From positions 1 through 60,670 of the forward strand of contig JAIXWP010000089.1 of NCBI GenBank assembly GCA_027491215.1: a stretch of DNA of 60,670 nt. The letters run 5' to 3'. A program made the translations under genes and the position numbers. The DNA is from Flavobacteriales bacterium. Lineage in GTDB: Bacteria > Bacteroidota > Bacteroidia > Flavobacteriales_D > Sanyastnellaceae. Shown piece after piece: positions 1-7,632 of the stretch (its first letter is position 1; the number at the start of each line of letters is the position of its first letter). Below the pieces are notes generated by a model that searched no databases, was not told the origin of the DNA, and saw nothing but the letters and a program-made list of their open reading frames with translations.

Positions 1-1
1 C

Positions 2-226
2 GACGCAGGTCAATTCAATTTGCAAGGTATTTCACAAATTTTGGATGACTTTGCATCTATTCGAAACGCCCATATGAATTTGATAGACAAATATCTGCCA
101 AAACAGGACGAAATGACTTGTCACCATCAAAGCAAAGGAATCGACTTAACATTGAGAGCACATCTTGAAATGATGTTAAAGCATGACCAAGACCATCTTG
201 AAATAATTCTTAAACGTCTCGCATAG
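2..226 (+). CDS. DinB-family protein, C-terminal fragment (5' truncated by window edge)
   Basis: The reading frame is open from the left edge and ends with TAG, so only the last 74 residues are visible. The segment HLEMMLKHDQDHLEIIL near the C-terminus has the histidine-containing last helix typical of DinB/YfiT-like four-helix-bundle proteins, which bind a metal through three histidines and are often thiol-dependent transferases or of unknown role. The TTG at 20 is probably an internal Leu codon, because coding sequence continues upstream of it. The next gene begins 4 bases after the stop, which suggests co-transcription. The family assignment rests on the helix pattern only; the substrate cannot be told. 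Confidence 0.55.
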   Translation, partial: DAGQFNLQGISQILDDFASIRNAHMNLIDKYLPKQDEMTCHHQSKGIDLTLRAHLEMMLKHDQDHLEIILKRLA

Positions 227-230
227 TACT

Positions 231-701
231 ATGGATACAGCTAGTCTTAGTGAGCTAAAGAAGGAGCTTCAAACAATCCCACAAAAAGTTCTAATAGAAC
301 ATTTGTTGCGCATTTCGAAATACAAGAAAGAAAACAAAGAGCTCCTATCCTATTTACTCTTTGAGTCACACGATGAGCAAGGTTTTATTTCTTCAGTTCA
401 GCAAATGATGGACACAGCATTCGATGAAGTCAATGATAGTAATTCTTATCTGGCTAAAAAAAGCATAAGGAAAATTCTGAGAACTGTTACCAAGTACATC
501 AAGTATTCTGGTAAAAAAGAAACAGAGATAGAACTACTCATTCACTTTTGCCGAAGATTGAAGGAATATGATCTCGTTCAATACCGGAATATTGTTTTAT
601 TGAATATTTACGATCGTCAATTAGCAAAAATCGGCAAGAGCATCTTGACGCTGCATGAAGATCTGCAATACGATTACCAGCAGATGCTAGCAGAATTGTA
701 A
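231..701 (+). CDS. Conserved hypothetical protein, helical, cytoplasmic
   Basis: 156 residues, ATG start 4 bases after the DinB-like gene. I do not recognise a named family. It has no signal peptide or membrane segment and is rich in Lys, Glu and Leu with long predicted helices (for example around residues 75-110). It looks like the all-helical small proteins often seen beside housekeeping genes in Bacteroidota. It ends 45 bases before lgt, and the lgt -7 box lies in that gap, so lgt has its own promoter. The coding call rests on an uninterrupted frame, amino-acid composition and tight packing with the gene before. Confidence 0.7.
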   Translation: MDTASLSELKKELQTIPQKVLIEHLLRISKYKKENKELLSYLLFESHDEQGFISSVQQMMDTAFDEVNDSNSYLAKKSIRKILRTVTKYIKYSGKKETEIELLIHFCRRLKEYDLVQYRNIVLLNIYDRQLAKIGKSILTLHEDLQYDYQQMLAEL

Positions 702-734
702 AAAATTGCGTGAATCTAATAATCAAGAGCCGAG

Positions 735-742
735 TATATTTG
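735..742 (+). promoter_or_regulatory. -7 box TATATTTG, 4 bases before lgt ATG
   Basis: Perfect match to the Bacteroidota -7 consensus TAnnTTTG. Only CCCT separates it from the lgt start codon, so transcription should start at or next to the A of ATG and the message would be leaderless. No clear -33 TTG lies at the usual 19-21 base spacing. Confidence 0.65.
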
Positions 743-746
743 CCCT

Positions 747-1964
747 ATGTATCCAACCATTTATCACGCTCTACTTGATCTATTTGGAATAGATTGGCCA
801 TGGACTAAATTGCTAAACAGTTTCGGTTTTTTTGTCGCACTAGCTTTCGTTGCAGCTAGTTATACTTTGTCGAGAGAACTAAGAAGAAAAGAAACTCAAG
901 GCCTTGTAAAAGGAGAAAAGAGAAAATTCATCACTGGTAAAGGTCCAGATTGGATGGATATTGTTACAAATGCTTTTCTTGGTTTTATTCTAGGTTGGAA
1001 ATTCATATATCTTTTCTTGAATAGCTCTAGACTCTTTGTTCCTGGGCAATCTCCACAAGAGCATATCTTTTCTACTGAGGGTAATTTTGGACTTGGGATA
1101 TTTCTAGCACTTGCATTCGGAGGATGGAGATGGTGGTATTATAAAAAGCGTCAATTGCCGACCCCAAAAGAAGAAGTCGTTGACTTCCATGTCTACGAGT
1201 ACACAGGCACTATTACTTTTATAGCAGCGGTTTGCGGAATTGCTGGAGCAAAACTCTTCCACCTTTTTGAAAACCCAGATGAATTCATCGCTTTCTTTTC
1301 TCGTCCTGACCTTCAAAGTTTTTTAAGTGGTCTCACTGTTTACGGAGGCTTAATTATGGGAGCTGCAGGGGTACTTTATTTTGCTTGGAGGAAGAACATA
1401 CCATTCTTGCATCTTACAGATGCCGCTACGCCAGGTATGATACTAGCATACGGTATCGGACGTATTGGTTGCCAAGTAAGTGGTGATGGTGACTGGGGAG
1501 TGGTCAATGCTGCACCAAAGCCGGGATGGCTTTCATGGCTACCTGATTGGGCTTGGTCGTATGACTATCCTAATAACGTCAACCAGGTGTTAGGTCCAAG
1601 TGCAGACACATTTGGGATGCGTATCACAGATCCAAACGTTCCTTGCTGGGATGGTTACTGTACCCACTTAGTGCCTTCTGTTTGGCCTACGCCATTGTAC
1701 GAAACCGTTATGGCTACTTTGATTTTCATTTTGCTTTGGTCTTTAAGAAAAAGAATTAAGGTTGCAGGAGTAATTACCGGATTATACCTCGTATTTAATG
1801 GCCTTGAGCGATTCTTAATTGAGTCAATTCGAGTAAATAATAAATTCGATTTACTAGGTATTCAGGCAACACAGGCACAGGTGATAGCTGTTTGTTTTAT
1901 GATCGCAGGAGGCGCAATGCTATTCTGGAGATGGAAAGTCTCTCAAAATCTAGCCGCTAAGTAA
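747..1964 (+). CDS. lgt: Prolipoprotein diacylglyceryl transferase
   Basis: 405 residues. Lgt is the inner-membrane enzyme that transfers diacylglycerol from phosphatidylglycerol to the lipobox cysteine of prolipoproteins, the first step of lipoprotein maturation. Several membrane segments are visible, plus the signature YGIGRIGCQVSGDGDWG at about residues 235-251, with Arg 239 matching the essential Arg of the family GRIGN motif. A Y-G-G segment (about 197-199) and the C-terminal LFNGLERFLIE segment also fit. It is longer than proteobacterial Lgt (about 290 residues), as is usual in Bacteroidota, with an extra loop (about 255-305). The window encodes several lipoproteins (LPP20, FKBP, ATP-grasp) that would be its substrates. 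Confidence 0.95.
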   Translation: MYPTIYHALLDLFGIDWPWTKLLNSFGFFVALAFVAASYTLSRELRRKETQGLVKGEKRKFITGKGPDWMDIVTNAFLGFILGWKFIYLFLNSSRLFVPGQSPQEHIFSTEGNFGLGIFLALAFGGWRWWYYKKRQLPTPKEEVVDFHVYEYTGTITFIAAVCGIAGAKLFHLFENPDEFIAFFSRPDLQSFLSGLTVYGGLIMGAAGVLYFAWRKNIPFLHLTDAATPGMILAYGIGRIGCQVSGDGDWGVVNAAPKPGWLSWLPDWAWSYDYPNNVNQVLGPSADTFGMRITDPNVPCWDGYCTHLVPSVWPTPLYETVMATLIFILLWSLRKRIKVAGVITGLYLVFNGLERFLIESIRVNNKFDLLGIQATQAQVIAVCFMIAGGAMLFWRWKVSQNLAAK

Positions 1965-2024
1965 TCAGCTATAGGATTGATACTAGGAAGATTAAAAGAT
2001 ATCTCAGATTTTTTTAAGAAAATA

Positions 2025-2055
2025 TTTGGAGAACGAGATAAATCATCTATTTTTG
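2025..2055 (+). promoter_or_regulatory. Promoter of tRNA-Asp (-33 TTTG, N19, -7 TATTTTTG)
   Basis: TTTG at 2025-2028, 19 bases, then TATTTTTG at 2048-2055. This matches the full Bacteroidota primary-sigma consensus TTTG-N19-21-TAnnTTTG. The tRNA begins about 35 bases further on. Confidence 0.75.
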
Positions 2056-2090
2056 CCACCGCTTTCGAAGGAAAGTAATTGTTAATTTTT

Positions 2091-2167
2091 GGTCCGGTAG
2101 TTCAGTTGGTTAGAATACATGCCTGTCACGCATGGGGTCGCGGGTTCGAGTCCCGTCCGGACCGCCA
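2091..2167 (+). tRNA. tRNA-Asp (anticodon GTC)
   Basis: 77 bases including an encoded CCA. The 7-bp acceptor GGTCCGG pairs perfectly with CCGGACC, the discriminator is G, and the T arm holds GGGTTCGAGTCCC. The anticodon arm ATGC-CTGTCAC-GCAT gives anticodon GTC. All arms fold as expected for bacterial tRNA-Asp. It is followed 9 bases later by a terminator hairpin, so it is a single-gene transcript. Confidence 0.97.
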
Positions 2168-2176
2168 ACTACAAAG

Positions 2177-2204
2177 AAGCCTTTCACATTGAAAGGCTTT
2201 TTTT
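2177..2204 (+). terminator. Rho-independent terminator after tRNA-Asp
   Basis: 10-bp stem AAGCCTTTCA / TGAAAGGCTT, loop CAT, followed by a T run. It closes the tRNA-Asp transcript. Confidence 0.9.
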
Positions 2205-2292
2205 ATTCCTATTTAAGATGCTTTGAGTGTTTCTTATTGTCTTAATTCATCAAGTTTTTCTTAGGTTTACAACTTCCGAGAAATGAAATGAT

Positions 2293-2964
2293 ATGAATGA
2301 TCCGAAGAAAAAACTTGTCATATTCGGAAGTGGATTTTTAGGCGAATTAGCACACTTCTATTTTACAAACGATTCCAATTATGAAGTCATAGCCTTTACG
2401 GCTGATGCCCTTTATATCAAGGAAAGCACATACCTAGGCTTACCATGTATTGCTTTTGAAGAATTAGAAAAGTACTACTCCCCTTCTGATGTTCATCTTT
2501 TTGTAGCTATTGGATACAGCAAACTGAATGCTATTCGAATCGCAAAATTCAACGCTGCAAAGGCAAAAGGATATACTCTGGCATCTTATGTTTCATCGAA
2601 GAGTAGCACATGGCCTGAAAGCATGCAAATTGGAGAGAATGTTTTCATCATGGAGAATAATGTGCTAATGCCATTCTGCAAAATTGAAGACAATGTATTA
2701 GTGTGGGTGGGAAATATTCTATCTCATCATAGTGTAATAAAAAAACACACTACCATTACTTCGCATGCTGCAATTGGTGGAAATGTAATCATAGGTGAAG
2801 CTTGTTTTATAGGCCTAAACGCTACAATCCGCGACAGCATAGAAATCGCAGATGGTACTGTTATCGCTGCGTCATCTAATGTGATCAAAAATACAGAGCC
2901 TCATTCGGTGTATATGGGGAGTCCCGCAGTATTTAAAATGAAAGCCGAGGACGCTAAGATTTAG
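2293..2964 (+). CDS. NeuD/PglD-type hexapeptide-repeat acyltransferase
   Basis: 223 residues. The N-terminal half has a Rossmann-like nucleotide-sugar-binding start (LVIFGSGFLG, residues 8-17), as in PglD/NeuD sugar O- or N-acyltransferases. From about residue 110 it is a left-handed beta-helix of hexapeptide repeats (IGGNVIIGEACFIG and following), ending with the family-typical MGSPA motif. Such enzymes transfer acetyl from acetyl-CoA to UDP-amino sugars or sialic acid in surface glycan synthesis. It stands alone here, between tRNA-Asp and a lipoprotein gene, with no sugar cluster around it, so the acceptor is unknown. WVGNILSHHSVI contains the paired histidines expected at the active site. 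Confidence 0.8.
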   Translation: MNDPKKKLVIFGSGFLGELAHFYFTNDSNYEVIAFTADALYIKESTYLGLPCIAFEELEKYYSPSDVHLFVAIGYSKLNAIRIAKFNAAKAKGYTLASYVSSKSSTWPESMQIGENVFIMENNVLMPFCKIEDNVLVWVGNILSHHSVIKKHTTITSHAAIGGNVIIGEACFIGLNATIRDSIEIADGTVIAASSNVIKNTEPHSVYMGSPAVFKMKAEDAKI

Positions 2965-3006
2965 AATGGCATAATATTTAGAACATCGTTTTTAAATTTT
3001 TTTGAT

Positions 3007-3573
3007 ATGAAAACATTACACATAAGAAGCTTAATTATTTTTTCTTTAGCAATCAGCTTTTTAGCTTCTTGCTCGAAGACTTCACCACTTGGCGAAAAAG
3101 TAAAAGAGCCATTCACAGGAAATAAGTTTGAAAGTAGCAATCGTTATTTCAGAGCAGTTGGGAAAGGCGATAGCCAAGATGAAAACATTGCAAAAAGTAA
3201 GGCAGATCTTCAAGCAAAGAAAGAGCTTGCTCAGCAAGTTGAAACAAGAATGAAAGTAGTTACAGATCAATATCTCGCTGAAACAGAAGTAAATAATTCA
3301 AGTGAAATCAATGATAAGTTTCAGTCACTCATACGCGAGGTTACAAATACACAAATTGCAGATCTCAGAAAGATTGGTGATGAAAAGTATGTAAGCGCTG
3401 AGGGCAAGTTCACTGTCTTTATTGCTTATGAAATTCATAAACGGGATATGTATCGCTTCATGAAACGTCAAGCAAAACTGGATGCCAAGCTAAACGAGGC
3501 TGAAAGAAAAGCAATCGAAGAAATTCTTGATGAAGAATTAAAGAAAGTAGAAGCACTCGGAGAAGGCGAATAA
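3007..3573 (+). CDS. LPP20-family lipoprotein
   Basis: 188 residues with a lipoprotein signal peptide ending in the lipobox FLASC, modified Cys 22. The body has the alternating helix/strand pattern of LPP20-type proteins: YFRAVGKG followed by a long helix rich in Ala, Lys and Gln (AKSKADLQAKKELAQQV, about 64-80), then FTVFIAYEIH. The C-terminal third is a charged helix. LPP20 proteins are envelope lipoproteins of unknown biochemical role. The gene is monocistronic: it starts 42 bases after the NeuD-like gene and ends at a bidirectional terminator. Confidence 0.75.
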   Translation: MKTLHIRSLIIFSLAISFLASCSKTSPLGEKVKEPFTGNKFESSNRYFRAVGKGDSQDENIAKSKADLQAKKELAQQVETRMKVVTDQYLAETEVNNSSEINDKFQSLIREVTNTQIADLRKIGDEKYVSAEGKFTVFIAYEIHKRDMYRFMKRQAKLDAKLNEAERKAIEEILDEELKKVEALGEGE

Positions 3574-3581
3574 TCAAAAAC

Positions 3582-3612
3582 AAAAAACCTCGGAAATTCC
3601 GAGGTTTTTTTT
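3582..3612. terminator. Bidirectional terminator between the LPP20 and FKBP genes
   Basis: Long near-perfect inverted repeat AAAAAACCTCGG-AAAT-TCCGAGG followed by a T run, with the mirror A run on the other side. It serves the convergent genes ending at 3573 (+) and 3635 (-). Confidence 0.9.
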
Positions 3613-3634
3613 ATGCTTTTAAATAATCCGAGGA

Positions 3635-4315
3635 TTATTGAACGGGCTCAACTTCGATCAACTCAACATCGAATACCAATGTAGAATATGCTTCAATAGG
3701 ACCTGTCGCGCGAGCGCCATAAGCCAAGTTTTGTGGAATGTAGAAAGTATACTTAGCACCTTTCTTCATCAATTGAAGACCCTCAGTCCAACCTGGGATA
3801 ACTTGATTCAATCCAAAACTTGCTGGTTGACCTCTTTCTACAGAGCTATCGAATACTTTTCCATCGATAGTAGTACCATGGTAATGAACAGTAACTTTAT
3901 CGTTAGCGTCTGGTTGTGCTCCTGATCCTTCAGAAACTACTTTGTATTGCAAACCGCTAGCGGTAGTTACAACGCCATCTTTTGATTTGTTAGCGGCAAG
4001 AAAATCTTCGCCAGCCTTTTTGTTTGTTTCGCTTTTTGCTTCAGCCATTTTTTTCATTGATTCACGAATAAAAGTTTCAGCAGTTTCTACATCCATTGCA
4101 GAAGTACTATCCATGTGTTCACGGATACCTTGCAAGAATTTATCGTAATCAACTTCGTTGAGACCACTCTCAGAAAGGTTAGTAGCGATAGAAACGCCAA
4201 GTGCGTATGAAAGAGAGTCCTTGCTGTTCTCTAATTTTGCAGCACTTTTTCCTCCGTTTTTGCATGAAGCAAAGGCACTTGCCACTGCAAGTGCAGCGAT
4301 GAAGATTTTTTTCAT
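3635..4315 (-). CDS. FKBP-type peptidyl-prolyl isomerase, lipoprotein (Mip/FkpA-like)
   Basis: 226 residues. Lipobox FASC with modified Cys 18 after a short signal peptide, so it is membrane-anchored in the periplasm. Residues about 30-115 form the helical FKBP N-terminal dimerisation domain (DSLSYALGVSIATNL). Residues about 120-222 are the FKBP catalytic domain, with VTVHYHGTTIDGKVFDSS, VIPGWTEGLQ and a YGARATGPI loop that carry the conserved proline-isomerase pocket residues. Role: folding of exported proteins. It is probably monocistronic: a possible -7 box TAAGTTCG lies about 40 bases upstream, and it shares a terminator with the LPP20 gene. Confidence 0.92.
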   Translation of the reverse strand: MKKIFIAALAVASAFASCKNGGKSAAKLENSKDSLSYALGVSIATNLSESGLNEVDYDKFLQGIREHMDSTSAMDVETAETFIRESMKKMAEAKSETNKKAGEDFLAANKSKDGVVTTASGLQYKVVSEGSGAQPDANDKVTVHYHGTTIDGKVFDSSVERGQPASFGLNQVIPGWTEGLQLMKKGAKYTFYIPQNLAYGARATGPIEAYSTLVFDVELIEVEPVQ

Positions 4316-4377
4316 GGGTTATTTATTTCAAATTTTAATTTCGGGTGCGAACTTAATCCTAAGTTGTCATATTTCAA

Positions 4378-5154
4378 TCAACCTCTTACAAATACATACT
4401 CATTTTCAGTGCTTAGCCCTGGTTCGAACAGGTATCTTTCTGAATCAAAGCCTTTCAAATCGACCGATTTGGTAATTTTATTATCAATGATATACCTCGC
4501 CATCATTCCACGAGCGAGCTTGGCATAGGTAGAAACTATCGAAACTTTGCCTCCTTTTCGCTCTTTAAACTCACATGTGACTACTCTCCTATCCAGCGCC
4601 TGAAGCGGCACAGCCTTGAAATATTCTTGAGAAGCTAGATTGACAACAACTCCTTTAGAATCAACTTCTTGTTTTAAGGATTCTGCTAACTGATTGCCCC
4701 AATACGAATAGAGATTCTTATGCTTTGATGATGGACTAAACGGAGTGCCCATCATTAAACGATATGGTTGGATAAGATCTAGCGGCTTTAAAATACCGTA
4801 GAGACCACTCAAAATCCTCAAATGATCTTGGGCCCATTCTAATTGCTTTTTTCCAAGCTCTTCTGCCTTCAAACCGCGATAAACGTCCCCCTTAAACATT
4901 AGGACCGATGGGATTGAGTTAGATTGATCAAAAGGCAAGTGCCATTCATTGAATCGATCTTTATTCAGTTGTCCCAGTGCGGGACTCAAATCCATTAATT
5001 CAGAGACCTCTTTCGATGAAAGTTTCTTCAGTCTTTGAATGAGCGCTTTGGCTTCATCTTGAAAAAGAGGTTGTGTAGCACTTAGTTCGGGGTATCTCGA
5101 ACTTTCATCGAGCAATTTAGCAGGCGATATTACCGCCATTAATTTTGAAGACAT
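4378..5154 (-). CDS. yaaA: YaaA family protein (peroxide stress resistance)
   Basis: 258 residues from the ATG at 5154. That ATG overlaps the TGA of the upstream SGNH gene by one base (TGATG), so the two are translationally coupled; an extra in-frame TTG at 5157 is less likely. N-terminal MAVISPAKLLD, the GLYGILKPLDLIQPYRLMMG block, the YSYWGNQL motif and ANLASQEYFKAV-like block (here VVNLASQEYFKAV) identify YaaA/DUF328. In E. coli YaaA lowers free iron during peroxide stress, and a DNA-binding cradle fold is known for the family. Confidence in the family is high; the physiological role here is inferred. Confidence 0.92.
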   Translation of the reverse strand: MSSKLMAVISPAKLLDESSRYPELSATQPLFQDEAKALIQRLKKLSSKEVSELMDLSPALGQLNKDRFNEWHLPFDQSNSIPSVLMFKGDVYRGLKAEELGKKQLEWAQDHLRILSGLYGILKPLDLIQPYRLMMGTPFSPSSKHKNLYSYWGNQLAESLKQEVDSKGVVVNLASQEYFKAVPLQALDRRVVTCEFKERKGGKVSIVSTYAKLARGMMARYIIDNKITKSVDLKGFDSERYLFEPGLSTENEYVFVRG

Positions 5155-6446
5155 CAATTTTCAATTTTTGGTTCGCTTAAATAATCACCAAAAGAATTAC
5201 GAAATGCTTCAAACATAAGATCTGCTTGAAGTTCATATCCTCTTTTTGTCAAGTGAATACGATCCTTTGCCGCAAGGTTATTATCTCTCCAATCATCAAT
5301 GGAACCTAAGCCCCCCATAATCGCAAACATATCATAAACAGCTCCATTGTGCTTTTCAGCTAAGTTTTGCATTACTTCTTGAACCTTAAGGGCATTTCTG
5401 TTTGGATACTTTCTATTGTAATAAGTATCATTATTCGTAACGAAAATGAAACTCACTTTGGGGTTAGATTGTTTAATGATGTTTACCAATGAGTCATAAC
5501 GGGCTTCAAAAAGTGATGCATTAAAATCACTTTCTGGGACGTTAGCATCATTGACACCTATTGCAAACAAAACGAGATCAGGCTTGATTGTTTTCATTTG
5601 TTCTCCAAACAACCCACATCTCAAGTAGCTATATGTTCCAGCGCCGTTGACACCAATTGGATTGTATATAAATCCGGGTTCATCATTTCCAAAATAGACA
5701 CCCTGAAATGAAAAATAGCCAGCTTCACTTACCGGTCTTTTAAAATGAAATTTCACTGAACTGTAAGCACGATCAAGCTGATATTCTATATACCCCTTAT
5801 CAGTGTGGTAATCAATTTTTACTGCAGTAATAGTCGAATCGAGCAAGACTCCATAATTACCGCTAGACTGATAATACAGCCGAATTTTATTTGAAGCATA
5901 AAGTGAGCTATCTGGATTTTGAACGTATAGTTCTACAGATGCAACAGAATCATTCGTGATTGCTGAAATACCTGAAACTCCCCAATCGCATTGATGAGAG
6001 CTTACGCTATTTCTACAGCCCGACCATGTACCTGTCCATTTACATTTGATTGAACTTGGGCTATTAGTACCAGCTAGTTTGTATGGAAAAACCAAGCCTC
6101 GCTCACCTCTTAAGCCATAGCTTAAACTCGAGAAATTTTGTCTCATGCGGTCAGTAACAAAACCGCCTTGGACGTGACTGCCACCAATATGCACAATTGA
6201 AATTTTTCCCTCTCCTTCAAAAATGAGTTTTTCCATTTTTGAAAAAAGGTGATTAAAATTTTCTTCCGGCTTATAGATGTCCAATTCATTCAGATCATAT
6301 TCAATGAATGAGAAATCTCTACTAGGAGTTTGAAAATAGGGCAGTTTTAGTGCCGTATGTTTTGCTAGCGCCCAGCCACTTAAAGCAATAGCCATAATGG
6401 CTATTGCAGTAGTGATTAGAAATTTATTTTTTCGCGAAGCTCTCAA
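5154..6446 (-). CDS. SGNH/GDSL-type esterase, exported or membrane-anchored
   Basis: 430 residues from a TTG start; the next Met (18) would remove the positive N-terminus of the signal/anchor helix (about 8-28). Block I reads IGGSHVQGG (Ser 90) where GDSH is usual. Block III is AIGVNDANV and block V is DRIHLTKRGY, giving the Asp/His pair near the C-terminus. A beta-sandwich-like insert lies between blocks I and III. Family members deacetylate or transfer acyl groups on cell-wall or surface glycans; the substrate here is unknown. It is coupled to yaaA (TGATG overlap) and lies 12 bases after the LOG gene, so the three form an operon. Confidence 0.7.
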   Translation of the reverse strand: MRASRKNKFLITTAIAIMAIALSGWALAKHTALKLPYFQTPSRDFSFIEYDLNELDIYKPEENFNHLFSKMEKLIFEGEGKISIVHIGGSHVQGGFVTDRMRQNFSSLSYGLRGERGLVFPYKLAGTNSPSSIKCKWTGTWSGCRNSVSSHQCDWGVSGISAITNDSVASVELYVQNPDSSLYASNKIRLYYQSSGNYGVLLDSTITAVKIDYHTDKGYIEYQLDRAYSSVKFHFKRPVSEAGYFSFQGVYFGNDEPGFIYNPIGVNGAGTYSYLRCGLFGEQMKTIKPDLVLFAIGVNDANVPESDFNASLFEARYDSLVNIIKQSNPKVSFIFVTNNDTYYNRKYPNRNALKVQEVMQNLAEKHNGAVYDMFAIMGGLGSIDDWRDNNLAAKDRIHLTKRGYELQADLMFEAFRNSFGDYLSEPKIEN

Positions 6447-6458
6447 AAAGAAAGATGA

Positions 6459-7166
6459 TTAGAAGTTTGGCTTCAATAAATAATTTGAATAGAACTTATC
6501 GATTTCCTCTACTGCTTCTTCGGCTGTATCAACCACGATAAACAAGTGCATATCCTCTGGACTTACATTTTTTTCTTGCTCCAGAAGCACTTTTTTAATC
6601 CATTCAACCAGGCCATCCCAGAAGCTATGACCTACAAGTATGATTGGAAATCTTCCAATTTTATCTGTTTGAATCAATGTTAATGCTTCGAATAACTCAT
6701 CCATTGTACCAAATCCACCAGGCATTACTACGAATCCTTGGCTGTATTTAATAAACATGACTTTTCTTACAAAGAAGTAATCGAAGTTAATGTCCTTGTC
6801 ATGATCAATGTGTGGATTGCTGTGCTGCTCGAAAGGAAGCTTGATATTCAAACCAACGCTAACTCCATTTCCCTCCTTAGCACCTTTGTTACCTGCCTCC
6901 ATGATACCCGGACCACCACCAGTGATTACGCCGTATCCGCGTTGCGTTAAAAGAAATGCAATATCACGCGCCATTTGGTAATATGGATTATCAGGCTTAG
7001 TTCGTGCAGATCCAAAAATGGATACACATGGACCTATCGATCCCATTCTATCATACCCTTCAACGAACTCACCCATAATTTTGAAGATCGACCAGGAGTC
7101 GTTGCTTTTCACTTCGTTCCAAGTTCGTTGCTTGAACTTGTTGATAATTCTGCTGTCTTTTTCCAT
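6459..7166 (-). CDS. LOG-family (TIGR00730) Rossmann-fold protein
   Basis: 235 residues. It carries the two signatures of LOG/lysine-decarboxylase-like proteins: ITGGGPGIMEAGNKGA (about residues 80-95) and PGGFGTMDEL (about 148-157), which bind nucleotide and ribose-5-phosphate. LOG enzymes release free bases from nucleoside 5'-monophosphates (cytokinin-activating phosphoribohydrolases in plants and some bacteria). Bacterial members are also described as nucleotide 5'-monophosphate nucleosidases. Here it is the first gene of a short minus-strand operon with the SGNH esterase and yaaA. The true substrate is not evident from sequence. Confidence 0.88.
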   Translation of the reverse strand: MEKDSRIINKFKQRTWNEVKSNDSWSIFKIMGEFVEGYDRMGSIGPCVSIFGSARTKPDNPYYQMARDIAFLLTQRGYGVITGGGPGIMEAGNKGAKEGNGVSVGLNIKLPFEQHSNPHIDHDKDINFDYFFVRKVMFIKYSQGFVVMPGGFGTMDELFEALTLIQTDKIGRFPIILVGHSFWDGLVEWIKKVLLEQEKNVSPEDMHLFIVVDTAEEAVEEIDKFYSNYLLKPNF

Positions 7167-7180
7167 AGTAATTTGTGTTT

Positions 7181-7199
7181 AAAGAACCAGCTGTTCTTT
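7181..7199. terminator. Small hairpin between DUF3817 and LOG genes
   Basis: Stem AAAGAAC / GTTCTTT, loop CAGCT. On the minus strand it lies between the stop of the DUF3817 gene and the LOG start codon. The T tract on that strand is weak, so it may be a leader structure of the LOG mRNA rather than a terminator. Confidence 0.4.
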
Positions 7200-7257
7200 T
7201 ATTTTGTATTAAGTGTTATAAATTCTGAAATCTAATACAGCGATGTAATCATCTGCA

Positions 7258-7557
7258 TTAATCGGCTTTTCTCCCCAGAATAATTTTTTCCAAGAAAAAT
7301 GTTGCAAAAGGAATAAGCGAGGCAAAAAATGCAAGAAATGATTTAGTGAAGGTTATTTTCTTACTCGTAAGAGCTTCAAAAATTTCATAGATAAACCAAA
7401 CAAATAAAACGCCATGTATTCCTCCGGCAATTGACACAGCCTTTGGCATATCAGCCATGTATTTCAACGGCATTGCTACAAATAGTAACAGGAGATAGGA
7501 TATACCTTCAATGTGTCCTGATAAAAATAATCTTTTCAGAGATGCTTCCTTCGTCAT
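7258..7557 (-). CDS. DUF3817-family membrane protein
   Basis: About 99 residues from the ATG at 7557; the open frame runs upstream to 7617, but the family begins close to this Met (MTKEASLKRLFLSGHIEG). Three hydrophobic helices are visible (about 15-30, 42-62, 75-92). HIEGISYLLLL followed by MPLKYM and GGIHGVLFVWF is the DUF3817 pattern (YdzA-like inner-membrane proteins of unknown role). It lies 75 bases after the helicase start on the opposite side of that gene's end, on the same strand, so read-through from the helicase is possible. Confidence 0.78.
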   Translation of the reverse strand: MTKEASLKRLFLSGHIEGISYLLLLFVAMPLKYMADMPKAVSIAGGIHGVLFVWFIYEIFEALTSKKITFTKSFLAFFASLIPFATFFLEKIILGRKAD

Positions 7558-7632
7558 GCAATCAATATTGGGCTTCGAATATAATACTTCGAAAAAACCA
7601 ATCTCAATAGCAGACACGAAGTTTCTAACAAA

